Assembly: GCF_022387135.1 (NCBI RefSeq)
Contig: NZ_CP092462.1
Coordinates: 1,240,001-1,304,000, forward strand
Direction of reading: 5' to 3'
Source of the DNA: Comamonas sp. B21-038
Lineage (GTDB): Bacteria > Pseudomonadota > Gammaproteobacteria > Burkholderiales > Burkholderiaceae_C
Length of the DNA: 64,000 nucleotides
Below the pieces are notes generated by a model that saw only the letters and a list, made by a program, of their open reading frames with translations, was not told the origin of the DNA and did not search any database. Every line of letters starts with the position of its first letter. Positions within the stretch are counted from its first letter, which is position 1. The position numbers and the translations under genes are program-made. Below are positions 1 through 9,731 of the stretch, piece after piece.

Positions 1-41
1 CCGAAGAACTCCACAATAACCAAAAAACGATAGTCTGTACT

Positions 42-1184
42 ATGCTCCCTTCCTTGCTTGCCCGCGATATCCAAACCGGACTCAAACAATTCTTGGTGTC
101 GAGTTATGAGCCAGCCGATTCTTTTATGCATGGGCTGATGCGCCGCTTTACAGATGAAGAGGCGGCGTGGCTCAAGGGCCCTTATGTGCAGATGGGCCTA
201 CCGTTTGCGGTGGGCAATGCGGGGCGTTCGTTTTTCTCCTCCTTTGAAACAGAGTTTCCAGGCTATCTGCACCAAGAGATGGCTTGGCAGCGCCTATCGA
301 GCCAGCATTTGGCGGCAAGTACCTTGGTGGCCACGGGTACGGGTTCGGGTAAGACGGAGTGTTTTTTATTTCCGGTCTTAGACCATTGCGTGCGAAGTAA
401 AAAAGCGGGAGAGGCCGGCATCAAAGCCTTGGTTATCTACCCCATGAATGCGTTGGCGACCGACCAAGCGCGCCGCATTGCAGAGCTAGTAGCCAAGGTG
501 CCTGCGTTTGCAGGCCTGCGCGTGGGGTTGTATGTGGGCGGTGCGGCTGGTGCACCTGGCACGGGCATGGTGATGACGCCTACATCGGTGATTACCGACC
601 GTGACACCTTGCGCAAGAACCCGCCAGACATCTTGCTGACCAACTACAAGATGCTGGACTACCTGATGTTGCGCCCTAAAGACCGCAAGCTTTGGGCGAA
701 CAACGGGCCGACTACTTTGCGCTATGTGGTGGTGGATGAGTTACACACCTTTGACGGCGCCCAAGGTACTGACTTGGCGCTGCTGCTGCGCCGCTTGCGG
801 GCACGTTTAAAGACGCCAGAAGGACATCTGATTTGTGCTGGTACATCGGCGACGTTGGGCGGCTCATCGGGTACGGAACCGCTGCGCGACTATGCACGCC
901 AAGTGTTTGGCGTGCCGTTTGCGGAAGACGCAGTGGTGACGGAAAACCGTCTATCCGTAGATGATTTCTTAGGCGATGCCATGGTGAGCTATATGTTCAT
1001 GTGGACGCCAGCCTTAGATGCGGCCCTAGACCCAGAGCTCTCCGCATCGCCTGAGCATGCAGTGCAGGCTTGGTTTGAGGTCTTCTTTCCGGGAGTGCAG
1101 CAACCCGCTGGGGTTGAGGTGGTTAACAGCACACAGTGGCGCCACGCATTGGGGGGCACCTTAAACAACATCAGTTGTTTGTGA
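42..1184 (+). CDS. DUF1998/DruE-like SF2 helicase, N-terminal part (frameshifted)
   Basis: This is the N-terminal 380 residues of a very large DEAD/DEAH helicase. Seen: Walker A GTGSGKT at residues 99-105, Walker B DELH at 232-235, and the SAT motif at 269-271. The start, with an LPSLLARDIQTGL-like opening and a KGPY-LPF stretch near residue 45, matches the usual beginning of DUF1998 helicases, so the ATG at 42 is probably genuine. The frame closes at 1184, but the homologous protein continues in the -1 frame from the G run at 1151-1156. Joined, the product would be about 2,141 aa, the size class of the Druantia helicase DruE. Inferred role: DNA translocation in an anti-phage defence module with the helicase gene that follows. 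The break may be a sequencing error, a real mutation or programmed slippage. Confidence 0.8.
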   Translation: MLPSLLARDIQTGLKQFLVSSYEPADSFMHGLMRRFTDEEAAWLKGPYVQMGLPFAVGNAGRSFFSSFETEFPGYLHQEMAWQRLSSQHLAASTLVATGTGSGKTECFLFPVLDHCVRSKKAGEAGIKALVIYPMNALATDQARRIAELVAKVPAFAGLRVGLYVGGAAGAPGTGMVMTPTSVITDRDTLRKNPPDILLTNYKMLDYLMLRPKDRKLWANNGPTTLRYVVVDELHTFDGAQGTDLALLLRRLRARLKTPEGHLICAGTSATLGGSSGTEPLRDYARQVFGVPFAEDAVVTENRLSVDDFLGDAMVSYMFMWTPALDAALDPELSASPEHAVQAWFEVFFPGVQQPAGVEVVNSTQWRHALGGTLNNISCL

Positions 1185-4100
1185 ATTTGCTGCGTTTGAT
1201 GAAAAGCGGTGTGGCGCACTATGACGCGCTGGAAGATGCATTTGCACGCAATATGCCGGCCGCAAGTCGTGTTCAAGTGGCGCGTGTATTGGATGCTTTG
1301 TTGGTGCTGGTGGCGTGGGCCTTGCGTGACGGTAAGCAACCCTTGGTGACGCTGCGTGTTCAGCTGTGGGTGCGAGAGCTGCGCCGTATGGTGGGCAAGC
1401 TAGCACTCAACCCTGAAGATGTTTGCTTGCGCAGCGAGCGCGATTTGCCTGCGGAGCGCGAAGGTGTGTACCTGCCCATGGTGCAGTGCCGCCAATGCCG
1501 CACAACTGGGTGGATATCGCGCATCGTGCCCGGTAGCAGCAAGCTGTCCACGAAGCTCGATGAGATTTACAACACCTGGTTTGCAAGTAGACCTGAAGCT
1601 GCAAGGTTGTATGCGGCTGCAAGCGTAGGCACTAGGCCAGAGGTCCAAGGCATCCATCAATTTGCCTGTGTAGCTTGTGGCAATATGCAAGCAGGTGATA
1701 AGGAGTGTCTGGCCTGTGGTCACCAAGAGTTGTTGCAAACATTCCAGGTGACGGCTCAGCGCTCGCAAGTATCAGGCAATGTGCATTACACGCGACATGA
1801 CGATACTTGCCCCTGCTGCGGCGAGCGCGGTGAATTACTTTTGTTGGGTGCACGTAATGCCACCTTGGGCTCTCAAGTGGTCGATGCGAGTTGGGCTAGT
1901 CGCTTTAACGATGACAAAAAGCTGATTGCATTCTCAGACTCCGTACAAGATGCAGCCCACCGTGCTGGTTTTTTTGGAGCGCGGACTTGGCAGAACAATG
2001 TGCGCACTGCATGGGCCCATGTGCTGGATGAGTTGGGTGCCGTGAGCATGCCTTGGTCCCAGTTGCTAGAGCGGGCTGAGCGGCGCTTTACACAAGAGGG
2101 CTCTGTGCTGAACCGAGCTCCAGCAGAATTTGTCGCCGAGTTTTTGGCACCCAATATGGCGTGGCAACATGACTGGTCGGTAGAGTTGCTGGAAAAAGGT
2201 AGCTTGCCAGCGAATTCGCGCCTGCCACAGAAGGTGCGCATGCGCATGCTGTGGCAGCTGTTCAGTGACCTCACCTACCAAAGCCAGCGTGGTCGCACCC
2301 TAGAGCGCATTGGCAAAGTCACCATGGCGGTGCCGTTGTCACGGCTGAGCGAGGTGGTCGATGACCTTCTGCCTGTGCTGCGAGAGAGCTTCGGCATGAA
2401 GGATGTTGAAAAAGGCTTGGTGTGCCAATGGCTGTGGGGGGCATTGACCCATATGCGCCGCCGCGGCGGTGTCATGCATGCAGAGATGCAGGAATATGCT
2501 GAGACAGGCAATGTATGGCGACTGGGTAAAGGTGCCGGCCGTGCTGAGTGGATGCCAAAAATCGGGGAGTACACCTCCAAGCCTGTATTACTGACTTTGG
2601 GTCAGCACAAGCATTTCGACAAGCTCGTGGGAAGTTCTAAGCCCACTTGGTATGAGCGCTGGACTGAGGCGGTATTGAGTCAGCAGATGCTGCTGTCTAA
2701 AGGAATGGCTGCTGACTTGTGCCAAGCGGCTTTCAAGACGTTGGTAGAACATGGGGTGTTATTACGCACTATGAGCCAGCAAGGCGATACGTTGGCGTTA
2801 AACCCTGAGGCTTTGGAGGTGAGCACTGACGTGGTCTTTCTCTCCACCTCCGCAAATAAGCGCAAGATGGCCGTAGCGCGTGCTGATGCCGAGCAGCTGT
2901 TGGGCATGCCGTGCCTGAATGCTGTGGAGTATCACTATGAGCAGTTGATACCTGAGGCAGCCGATTGGTGGGTCAAGCGGTTTAGTCAGGGAGACTTGCG
3001 CCGTGTCATTGCCGCCGAGCACACAGGTTTGCTTGAGCGAACGGCACGCGAGGCTTTGGAGCTGCGGTTTAAGGACAAGAATCCCCAACCATGGTACGAG
3101 AACTTGCTATCGGCCACGCCTACCTTGGAGATGGGGGTGGATATTGGTGACCTGTCTTCAGTGCTGCTGTGTTCGGTGCCGCCAAACCAAGCAGGTTTTT
3201 TGCAGCGCATTGGCCGTGCTGGCCGCCGCGATGGCAATGCCATGACAACCACCTTGGCGGATGGCAATAGCCCGCATGACCTGTATTTCTTTGCAGAAAC
3301 CGAAGAAATGATTGCTGGTGAAGTCGCTCCGCCTGGTGTATTTCTGAAAGCGGCAGAGGTCTTGCGCAGGCAGCTGTTTGCCTTCTGCATGGATGACTGG
3401 GTGTCGACCCTCAAAAATGACAGCGCACTCCCGGACAAGACCTCGCAAGCGTTGGATGCGATGGAGCAGGCTAAGCATGAGCGTTTCCCGTACATCTTTT
3501 GTACGCATGTGGTTGAACACGAGCAACGTCTGTTTGACAGCTTTATGGCTTTGCTTGGTCAGGATGCAGACGAAACAGTTCGTGGGCGGCTGTGGGATTT
3601 CATGCAAGGCCAAGGCGAGAGCGATGGACTACGCACCCGTTTGACTAAGACATTGGAAGAGCTAGTGGAGGAGCGTAAGACTTACAAGAAGCGCCAGAAA
3701 GAATTAGACGCAAGCAAGAAAAATTTACTCCAAAAGCCACAAGACGACACCACCAAGGAGGAAATAGATGCCCTTTTGCGCGAGCGTGACAAGATGCTGG
3801 AGCTCATCAAGGAAATCAACGGGCGTGACCTGCTCAATACCTTGACCGATGCGGGCTTGATTCCCAATTACGCGTTTCCTGAGTCAGGCGTTCAGCTGAA
3901 GTCCGTGCTGTGGCGCAAGCGCGGTGAGGACGAGCCTGGTCAAGGAGGCTATGTGGCCCTAGCCACGCAAAAGTATGAGCGCCCCGCGCAGTCAGCTTTG
4001 TCTGAGTTCGCGCCAGAAAACCGCTTTTATGCGAACCAGCGGAGAGTGGAAATCGACCAAATCAACATGAGCCTGGCCGATACGGACGACTGGCGTTTTT

Positions 4101-6466
4101 GCCCAAGTTGCCACCACATGCAAAACCTGAGTATCGAGCCCGATGTACATGCGGTATGCCCTCACTGTGGTGACCCGATGTGGTCGGATGGCGGGCAGAA
4201 GCGAACCCTACTGCGCTTTAGGCAAGCGATTGCCAACAGTAATGACACCGAAGTTCGTATTGATGACAGCGCAGAAGACCGGGAGCCTAAGTACTACGTG
4301 CGTCAACTGTTGGCTGACTTTAAGCCGATAGATATCAAAGAAGCATGGCAGATACCAGTCGGTGGCACGCCTTTTGGTTTTGAGTTTATTGGCCGAGTGA
4401 CATTCAGGGATGTGAACTTCGGCGAGCTGGCTAAACCAGGAGAGGCTTTCAAGGTCGCTGATAAAGAGACACAGCGCCCTGGATTCAAGCTGTGCAAGCA
4501 CTGTGGAAAGGTGCAAAAACTCACTCGAAAAGGAACCATTGCTGCGGAACAAGACCACAGTTTCGACTGCATAAAACACGGTAACAATGACCCAACCAAC
4601 TTGCTGGATTGTCTGTACCTTTACCGCGAGTTTGAGTCAGAGGCACTGCGTATCTTGGTGCCCTATACGAAGAATGGTGTGGATGACACCGTGGTGCAGT
4701 CGTTTATGGCGGCGGTGCAGTTGGGCTTAAAGCGTCGTTTTGGCGGAAAGGTCGACCATTTACGGATGGTGCTGCAAGATGAGCCAGGCAAGGATGGAGG
4801 CACCCGTAAGCACTACGTCATGCTCTATGACTCAGTGCCTGGCGGAACGGGCTATTTGCACCAGCTGCTTGCCAAAGACGCTAAGACATTGGCGGAGGTA
4901 TTGCACCTCGCGTTAGATGCGCTGCAAAACTGCACCTGCAACCAAGACCCAGAAAAAGATGGTTGCTATCGCTGTCTCTACCAATACCGGCTGGGGCGCA
5001 ATATGGAGCAGGTTTCCCGCGACAGTGCCAAGGCGGTACTTGCTGACTTGGTGGGCTCGCTGCCTGATTTGCAGCGGGTAGAGACCATCTCTGATATCTA
5101 TATCAACCCTAATTTTGACTCCGTCCTAGAGGCTCGATTTATCGAGAGCCTGAAAAAAATGGGTGGGGTGGCAGGCATACCCACCGTCAAGCTAGTGCAA
5201 GACGTCGTTAATGGAAAGTCCGGGTATGTGCTGGAGCTTAGTGGGCAGCGTTATCGCATTGAACCTCAACGTCAATGTCATAACGATGATGGGGTAGCTG
5301 TACCCAGTCAGCCGGACTTCGTCATTTGGCCATGGTCCACAAACTCTAAGCGCCGACCTATAGCGGTGTTTTGTGATGGTTGGAGTTATCACAAAGACAG
5401 CATCCGAGAAGATGCCCTCAAACGCAGTGCTTTGGTGGCCAGTGGGAAGTTTTGGGTATGGTCAGTCACTCACCAAGATGTAGCAGCTGCATTAGATAAG
5501 ACAATTGACACTGATTTGGAGGCGTTGACGGTCGCGTTGAGCCGCCATGATGGCAGCAAAGCCCCAGTACCAGTGCCAAGAGCACAAGCCAAGGCGTTTA
5601 CACAGCACGCGGTCGCTAAGCTGTTGCAGTGGCTGGCCAGCCCTGAAGGTACAGCAGGGCAAGATGCGGCAGTGAATGCCCTGCAACGTAATGCGTCTTG
5701 GCTGCAATTTTTGATGGTTCCATCCACACCTGCAGATAAAGATGCAGCAACGAATCAGCGCGCACAGTGGCAAGAGTATCTACCTTTGCATTTGAAGGAA
5801 CCAGACTCTGGGCTCGCGCCCGTTGTGTCGAAGAAGTCAGGCACTGTGAATGTTGTCGGGTGGTGGCCCATGCTCATTGTTAGGGGGTGGCCTGAGGATG
5901 CGACCTGGACTGCACCTTGTGCAGTGCTGTTCGACGCCACCGCCGCAGATGGCGAAGAGGCTCTGCACCACGCATGGCGTATGTGGCTGCATGCGTTTAA
6001 CGCGCTGCAGTTTATGCCGGGCACATGGCTGGTGGAGCGAGAAGGCTTGTATGCACACGATTACGATGTTCTGAGCGCTAGCTATGAGTCGGTGAAGCCA
6101 GCCCAAAGTGAAACCCAAGCCGCATTAAATGGCATTTGGCAGGCAGTGGTTGAGCAAGTGTTGGAGCCCATGACGTCTGGAATTAGAGTCTTGGCACATG
6201 CGGGTGTGCCACCACCCGAGGTGGGGTTGGAGCTGGCGGACACTAAGGGCCGTGCATTGGCAGACTGTGAGTTGGCTTGGAGTGACACCAAACTTGCCGT
6301 TTTGCGAGCAGACCAAGAAGACCTGAAAGAGCACTGGGTGGCTGAGGGTTGGAAATGCTTGGTGCTCGATGAAGGAGTGGCCACAACCCAAGGCAAGCCA
6401 TGGGCTGTGGTCACTGCTGAAATTTTAGGTGTTGAATTAAATATGGATGAAGGAGTGGCTGCATGA
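1136..6466 (+). CDS. DUF1998/DruE-like helicase, C-terminal part
   Basis: This frame continues the helicase; the GTG at 1136 is merely the first possible start and is unlikely to be a natural one. Seen in order (residues of this frame): CxxC pairs near 118, 179-195 and 225 (zinc ribbons); helicase motifs V/VI, with GVDIGD near 668 and QRIGRAGRR near 690-699; a coiled-coil stretch near 840-890; more CxxC pairs near 989-1012 and 1120; and the cysteine cluster CTC-x8-C-x2-C near 1266-1280 that typifies the DUF1998/MZB end of these helicases. Beyond it, PDF near 1393 followed by AVFCDGWSYH near 1410-1419 resembles the Vsr/PD-(D/E)XK nuclease signature, which I infer as a nuclease-like domain. The stop overlaps the next start by 4 bp (ATGA), indicating translational coupling. 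Confidence 0.8.
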   Translation: MAPRIGGHLKQHQLFVNLLRLMKSGVAHYDALEDAFARNMPAASRVQVARVLDALLVLVAWALRDGKQPLVTLRVQLWVRELRRMVGKLALNPEDVCLRSERDLPAEREGVYLPMVQCRQCRTTGWISRIVPGSSKLSTKLDEIYNTWFASRPEAARLYAAASVGTRPEVQGIHQFACVACGNMQAGDKECLACGHQELLQTFQVTAQRSQVSGNVHYTRHDDTCPCCGERGELLLLGARNATLGSQVVDASWASRFNDDKKLIAFSDSVQDAAHRAGFFGARTWQNNVRTAWAHVLDELGAVSMPWSQLLERAERRFTQEGSVLNRAPAEFVAEFLAPNMAWQHDWSVELLEKGSLPANSRLPQKVRMRMLWQLFSDLTYQSQRGRTLERIGKVTMAVPLSRLSEVVDDLLPVLRESFGMKDVEKGLVCQWLWGALTHMRRRGGVMHAEMQEYAETGNVWRLGKGAGRAEWMPKIGEYTSKPVLLTLGQHKHFDKLVGSSKPTWYERWTEAVLSQQMLLSKGMAADLCQAAFKTLVEHGVLLRTMSQQGDTLALNPEALEVSTDVVFLSTSANKRKMAVARADAEQLLGMPCLNAVEYHYEQLIPEAADWWVKRFSQGDLRRVIAAEHTGLLERTAREALELRFKDKNPQPWYENLLSATPTLEMGVDIGDLSSVLLCSVPPNQAGFLQRIGRAGRRDGNAMTTTLADGNSPHDLYFFAETEEMIAGEVAPPGVFLKAAEVLRRQLFAFCMDDWVSTLKNDSALPDKTSQALDAMEQAKHERFPYIFCTHVVEHEQRLFDSFMALLGQDADETVRGRLWDFMQGQGESDGLRTRLTKTLEELVEERKTYKKRQKELDASKKNLLQKPQDDTTKEEIDALLRERDKMLELIKEINGRDLLNTLTDAGLIPNYAFPESGVQLKSVLWRKRGEDEPGQGGYVALATQKYERPAQSALSEFAPENRFYANQRRVEIDQINMSLADTDDWRFCPSCHHMQNLSIEPDVHAVCPHCGDPMWSDGGQKRTLLRFRQAIANSNDTEVRIDDSAEDREPKYYVRQLLADFKPIDIKEAWQIPVGGTPFGFEFIGRVTFRDVNFGELAKPGEAFKVADKETQRPGFKLCKHCGKVQKLTRKGTIAAEQDHSFDCIKHGNNDPTNLLDCLYLYREFESEALRILVPYTKNGVDDTVVQSFMAAVQLGLKRRFGGKVDHLRMVLQDEPGKDGGTRKHYVMLYDSVPGGTGYLHQLLAKDAKTLAEVLHLALDALQNCTCNQDPEKDGCYRCLYQYRLGRNMEQVSRDSAKAVLADLVGSLPDLQRVETISDIYINPNFDSVLEARFIESLKKMGGVAGIPTVKLVQDVVNGKSGYVLELSGQRYRIEPQRQCHNDDGVAVPSQPDFVIWPWSTNSKRRPIAVFCDGWSYHKDSIREDALKRSALVASGKFWVWSVTHQDVAAALDKTIDTDLEALTVALSRHDGSKAPVPVPRAQAKAFTQHAVAKLLQWLASPEGTAGQDAAVNALQRNASWLQFLMVPSTPADKDAATNQRAQWQEYLPLHLKEPDSGLAPVVSKKSGTVNVVGWWPMLIVRGWPEDATWTAPCAVLFDATAADGEEALHHAWRMWLHAFNALQFMPGTWLVEREGLYAHDYDVLSASYESVKPAQSETQAALNGIWQAVVEQVLEPMTSGIRVLAHAGVPPPEVGLELADTKGRALADCELAWSDTKLAVLRADQEDLKEHWVAEGWKCLVLDEGVATTQGKPWAVVTAEILGVELNMDEGVAA
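1151..1157 (+). other. G6C slippery heptamer at the helicase frame break
   Basis: In the upstream frame the codons read TTG GGG GGC, so G GGG GGC fits the X XXY YYZ pattern of -1 frameshift sites. Reading through in the -1 frame restores the continuous helicase protein. A homopolymer indel would leave the same picture, so a programmed event is only a possibility. Confidence 0.45.
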
Positions 6467-8553
6467 GCCTCAAACCCAAAGTTGCCCTTTCACAAGATTT
6501 TCTGCTCCAGCTTTCCAAGCTGCCAAAAAACGTGCAATCCAAGGTCATGCAATGGACTATCAAGTTCCAGGTAGACCCGAAAAGTCCAGGGATAAATTAC
6601 GAAAACATTCTTGGTGCACGCGATGCTAATCTGAAATCAGTACGGCTGGATAGCGACTGGCGCGGCATCGTCTTCAAACCTAGCAGTGGTGACGTGTATG
6701 TTCTACTCTATGTAGCCCATCACGATGATGCATATCGATGGGCGGAGAATCGCAAGCTCGCGGTGAATCCCGTGACCGGCGCGATGCAGATGGTGCTGAT
6801 ACAAAGTGTCGAGGAAGCCGCGCCTGCGGACGAAGCTGCTGGACCGGTCGAATCGGGGCCTGCAAATTCATTCCCCTTGTTTAAGACGCTGCAAGACCGC
6901 GAGTTGCTCAGTTTGGGAGTGCCGCAGGAAATGTTGGATGTCGTCCGTGCCATCGCTTCCGACCGCCAACTGGATGCATTGCAGGCTCAATTACCAGTAG
7001 AAGCCTACGAAGGATTGTTTCTGGTTGCTGCCGGTGACACGGTGAGCCAAGTGCTCAGCGCCCGTGAAACGCGGGTGGACCGAGACATCGATACCCAGAA
7101 CTTTGCTGCAGCTTTGGAGACTGCCGAGTCTCAGTCTCGTTTTGTGATTGTGGATGACGACGAAGCCATGCTCGCCATCATGAATGCACCTTTGGCACAG
7201 TGGCGCGTCTTTTTGCATCCGACCCAAAAGAAGCTTGCTGATGGTGACCGCACTGGGGCGGTGCGTGTATTGGGTGGCGCTGGCACAGGTAAAACGGTGC
7301 TGGCCATGCATCGTGCCAAGTGGTTGGCTGAGAACCGCACACCCGAAGGACAAAAGGTGTTGTTCACCACATTCACCAAAAACCTTGCCAGTGATATTGA
7401 GCAGAACCTGCGCACCCTGTGCAACAAATCCACGCTCGAAAAAATTGAGGTCCGTAACTTTGATGCTTGGGTGCATGGATTCATGCGCAGCCACAAGCTG
7501 GAGCACCGCATTGTTTATGACCGTAAGCAAGATGGTGCGCTGCAGGCCTGGGAATCGGCGATGGCTGTACGGGATACGACCCTAGATTTGCCCAAAGACT
7601 TCTACGAAAAAGAACTGGAGCAAGTTATTCTTGCCCAAGGCATAACCACGCGCGACGAATACCGAATTGCCCGTCGGACAGGCCGCGAAGGCATCTTGAG
7701 TAGAGGCAAGCGAGACGCTATCTGGCCAGTATTTGAGGAATACAGAGGTCAGCTCAGCTCACGCAAACTCAAGGAGGTAGATGACGCATACCGCGAAGTT
7801 GCTGCAATGCTTGCTTCAGGTGAAGCACAGCGTCCTGCGTACGTTTCCATTCTGATAGATGAGACACAGGATTTTGGCGAGCAGGCACTGAAGCTCCTGC
7901 GAGTCATGATTGAGCCTAGAGCCAATGACTTGTTCTTCGTGGGTGATGGTCATCAACGCATTTACAGTCGTAATAAAGCTGCAATGAGCAAATGTGGAAT
8001 TGACATTCGCGGCCGCGCACGAAAGCTGTACCTGAACTACCGCACGACCGATGAAATTCGCAGACAGGCCGTCGCTTTACTTGAGGGCTGTGACGTCGAT
8101 GACTTGGATGGGGGGCAAGATGAGGCCCTGCGATATAAATCGTTGTCCCATGGGCCTGTACCGAGCGTTTATGAAGCTGAAGGTTTAGAGGCCGCCGCCG
8201 CCCAGGTCATTGTTCTCCTCAAAAGTGGCCAGCAGGCACTGAGTGAGCAAGATGCCTGGACGGTGTGCGTGATTGCTCCTTCGGAAAAAATTCGTGAGAC
8301 GCTGGCTCAGCAGGTCACCGCAGCAGGGTTTTCATGTGTGACCATTACTGCTCAGTCGAATCATGCAGATAGCCGAGGTGTTGTGCATTTCGCGACGATG
8401 CACCGCGCTAAGGGTTTGGAGTTTGACTCCGTTGTGGTGGTCGCGCCTGAGGCTTATTTCGGAGACCCCGAGCAAACGGGTAATCAGCGCAAATTAATGT
8501 ACGTAGCTCTGACTCGTGCAAAGCGAACTGCTGCGTTGATTCGTATTTCGTAG
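6463..8553 (+). CDS. UvrD-like SF1 helicase with RelE/ParE-like N-terminal domain
   Basis: A 696-aa protein in two parts. Residues about 5-110 resemble the RelE/ParE toxin fold (short basic protein with SVRL-DWRGIV and LYVAHHDDAY stretches). After a linker there is a UvrD/Rep-type helicase: Walker A GGAGTGKT near 271-278, motif II IDETQDFG near 464-471, motif V region ATMHRAKGLEFD, and motif VI YVALTRAK near the C-terminus. The catalytic state of the RelE-like part cannot be judged by eye; in such fusions it may bind RNA or ribosomes, or only serve as a sensor. The start ATG overlaps the preceding helicase stop (ATGA), so the two helicases form one operon and probably one system. The C-terminus ends 1 bp before an IS5-family remnant but carries the usual last motif, so the gene looks complete. 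Confidence 0.85.
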   Translation: MSLKPKVALSQDFLLQLSKLPKNVQSKVMQWTIKFQVDPKSPGINYENILGARDANLKSVRLDSDWRGIVFKPSSGDVYVLLYVAHHDDAYRWAENRKLAVNPVTGAMQMVLIQSVEEAAPADEAAGPVESGPANSFPLFKTLQDRELLSLGVPQEMLDVVRAIASDRQLDALQAQLPVEAYEGLFLVAAGDTVSQVLSARETRVDRDIDTQNFAAALETAESQSRFVIVDDDEAMLAIMNAPLAQWRVFLHPTQKKLADGDRTGAVRVLGGAGTGKTVLAMHRAKWLAENRTPEGQKVLFTTFTKNLASDIEQNLRTLCNKSTLEKIEVRNFDAWVHGFMRSHKLEHRIVYDRKQDGALQAWESAMAVRDTTLDLPKDFYEKELEQVILAQGITTRDEYRIARRTGREGILSRGKRDAIWPVFEEYRGQLSSRKLKEVDDAYREVAAMLASGEAQRPAYVSILIDETQDFGEQALKLLRVMIEPRANDLFFVGDGHQRIYSRNKAAMSKCGIDIRGRARKLYLNYRTTDEIRRQAVALLEGCDVDDLDGGQDEALRYKSLSHGPVPSVYEAEGLEAAAAQVIVLLKSGQQALSEQDAWTVCVIAPSEKIRETLAQQVTAAGFSCVTITAQSNHADSRGVVHFATMHRAKGLEFDSVVVVAPEAYFGDPEQTGNQRKLMYVALTRAKRTAALIRIS

Positions 8554-9499
8554 GGCGTTGTTGCACAAATGTCGCCCTCAGCTAGCGTAGGCTGAGGAGA
8601 TGAGTGAGAAGAACTGGGGGCGGCGCAAATACCGCACCACAAACTGGAAGGCGTACAACGCAGCGTTGAAGGCGCGAGGGGACCTGAGCATCTGGCTGGA
8701 TAGAGACATGCAGTGGCTAGCCCTGCCCACTGGTAGGCGAGGTCGTTGCCAGAAGTTCTCAGATGCGGCCATCCAGTTTTGCCTGACCATCAAGAGCCTG
8801 TTTGGCCAGCCCTTGCGCCAGACACTGGGCCTGGTGCAGTCGCTATTACGTATGGCAGGCCTTGGCCAGTGCCCGACTACAGCACGGTGTGTCGCAGGCA
8901 AAACAGCTTGAATGTGCAGGTGCACTACCGAGCAAGCGAGAAAGGCTTACACCTGCTGGCCGAGTCCACGGGCATCAAGTTCTTGGGCGAAGGTGAGTGG
9001 AAAACCAAAAAGCACGGCGCCGAGCGCCGCCGCCAGTGGCGCAAGGTGCATCTGGGTGTTGATGCCCAGAGGCTGCAGATTCGGGCCATCGCAGTTACAA
9101 CCAATGAAGTTGGCGACTCGCCCATGGCAGCTGACCTGCTAGGCCAAATCCCAAGCAATGAAGAGATAGCTAGCTTTACCGGTGATGGAGCGTACAACAC
9201 GCAGGATGTACATAAGGCGTGCTACCTGCAGGAAGCCATTCCAATCATCCCGCCACGCAAAGGAGCGAAGCTGCGCAAAGGGGTAGCATTTGCTCACCGC
9301 AATGAAGCGGTCAAGGCGTGTAGGCAGTTGGGGCGGGCTATCTGGAAACGCTGGAGCGGCTACCACCGACGGTCTCTGGTAGTGACCAAGATGAATTGCT
9401 TCAAGCGCCTGGGCGAGCGGGTGATGGCTAGGACGTTTGAGCGCCAGGTGACCGAATCGTTGCAACCAAAATTGAAACTACTGCCGTTGAGCAACGCAC
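8554..9499 (+). mobile_element. Degenerate IS5-family insertion sequence
   Basis: The left end reads GGCGTTGTTGCACAAA at 8554-8569, typical of IS5-family termini. The right end near 9486-9499 keeps only a decayed counterpart (TTGAGCAACGC). No target duplication could be identified. The element sits between the two-helicase module and zorA; its transposase is broken, so it is a relic. It may mark the junction where two defence modules were joined. Confidence 0.75.
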
Positions 9500-9531
9500 T
9501 AAATGCAAGTAGTAAATTGATACATATATAG
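8600..9531 (+). pseudogene. IS5-family transposase, frameshifted and catalytically dead
   Basis: Two frames together reconstruct an IS5-type DDE transposase: 8600-8911 encodes the N-terminal DUF772-like part (KYRTTNWKAYNAAL start), and the continuation from about 8866 (PWPVPDYSTVCRRQ) lies in another frame, consistent with a small deletion in GGCCTTGGCCA near 8860-8870. Catalytic residues have also changed: the usual DSTGIK reads ESTGIK, and the glutamate of YHRRSxxETKM is a valine (RSLVVTKM). The C-terminal tail after FERQVTE is unlike the family and is probably frame-shifted again. The protein cannot be an active transposase. Confidence 0.85.
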
Positions 9532-9731
9532 TGACGGTTCTACAATCGGAATATGCGCTCTATGCGCGGGCGGAAGTGCCACAGTTGAGCTTTGCTGGAG
9601 GTTCTAAAGCTCAGGGGCAAGGCTTTCAAAACAGCACTTGGCAATGTCCTTGCTTCAATGTTGCGCTGCATGTTGCATAGACGCCCCCGAACTCAAATTA
9701 TCAATGGAACGTCGGTGGAAGGGCCGCCTAA

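Noticed and set aside
42..6466. DISARM (DrmA/DrmB) assignment
   Set aside because: Helicase and DUF1998 parts are in one giant protein and no methyltransferase or DrmC is present; DruE-like fits better.
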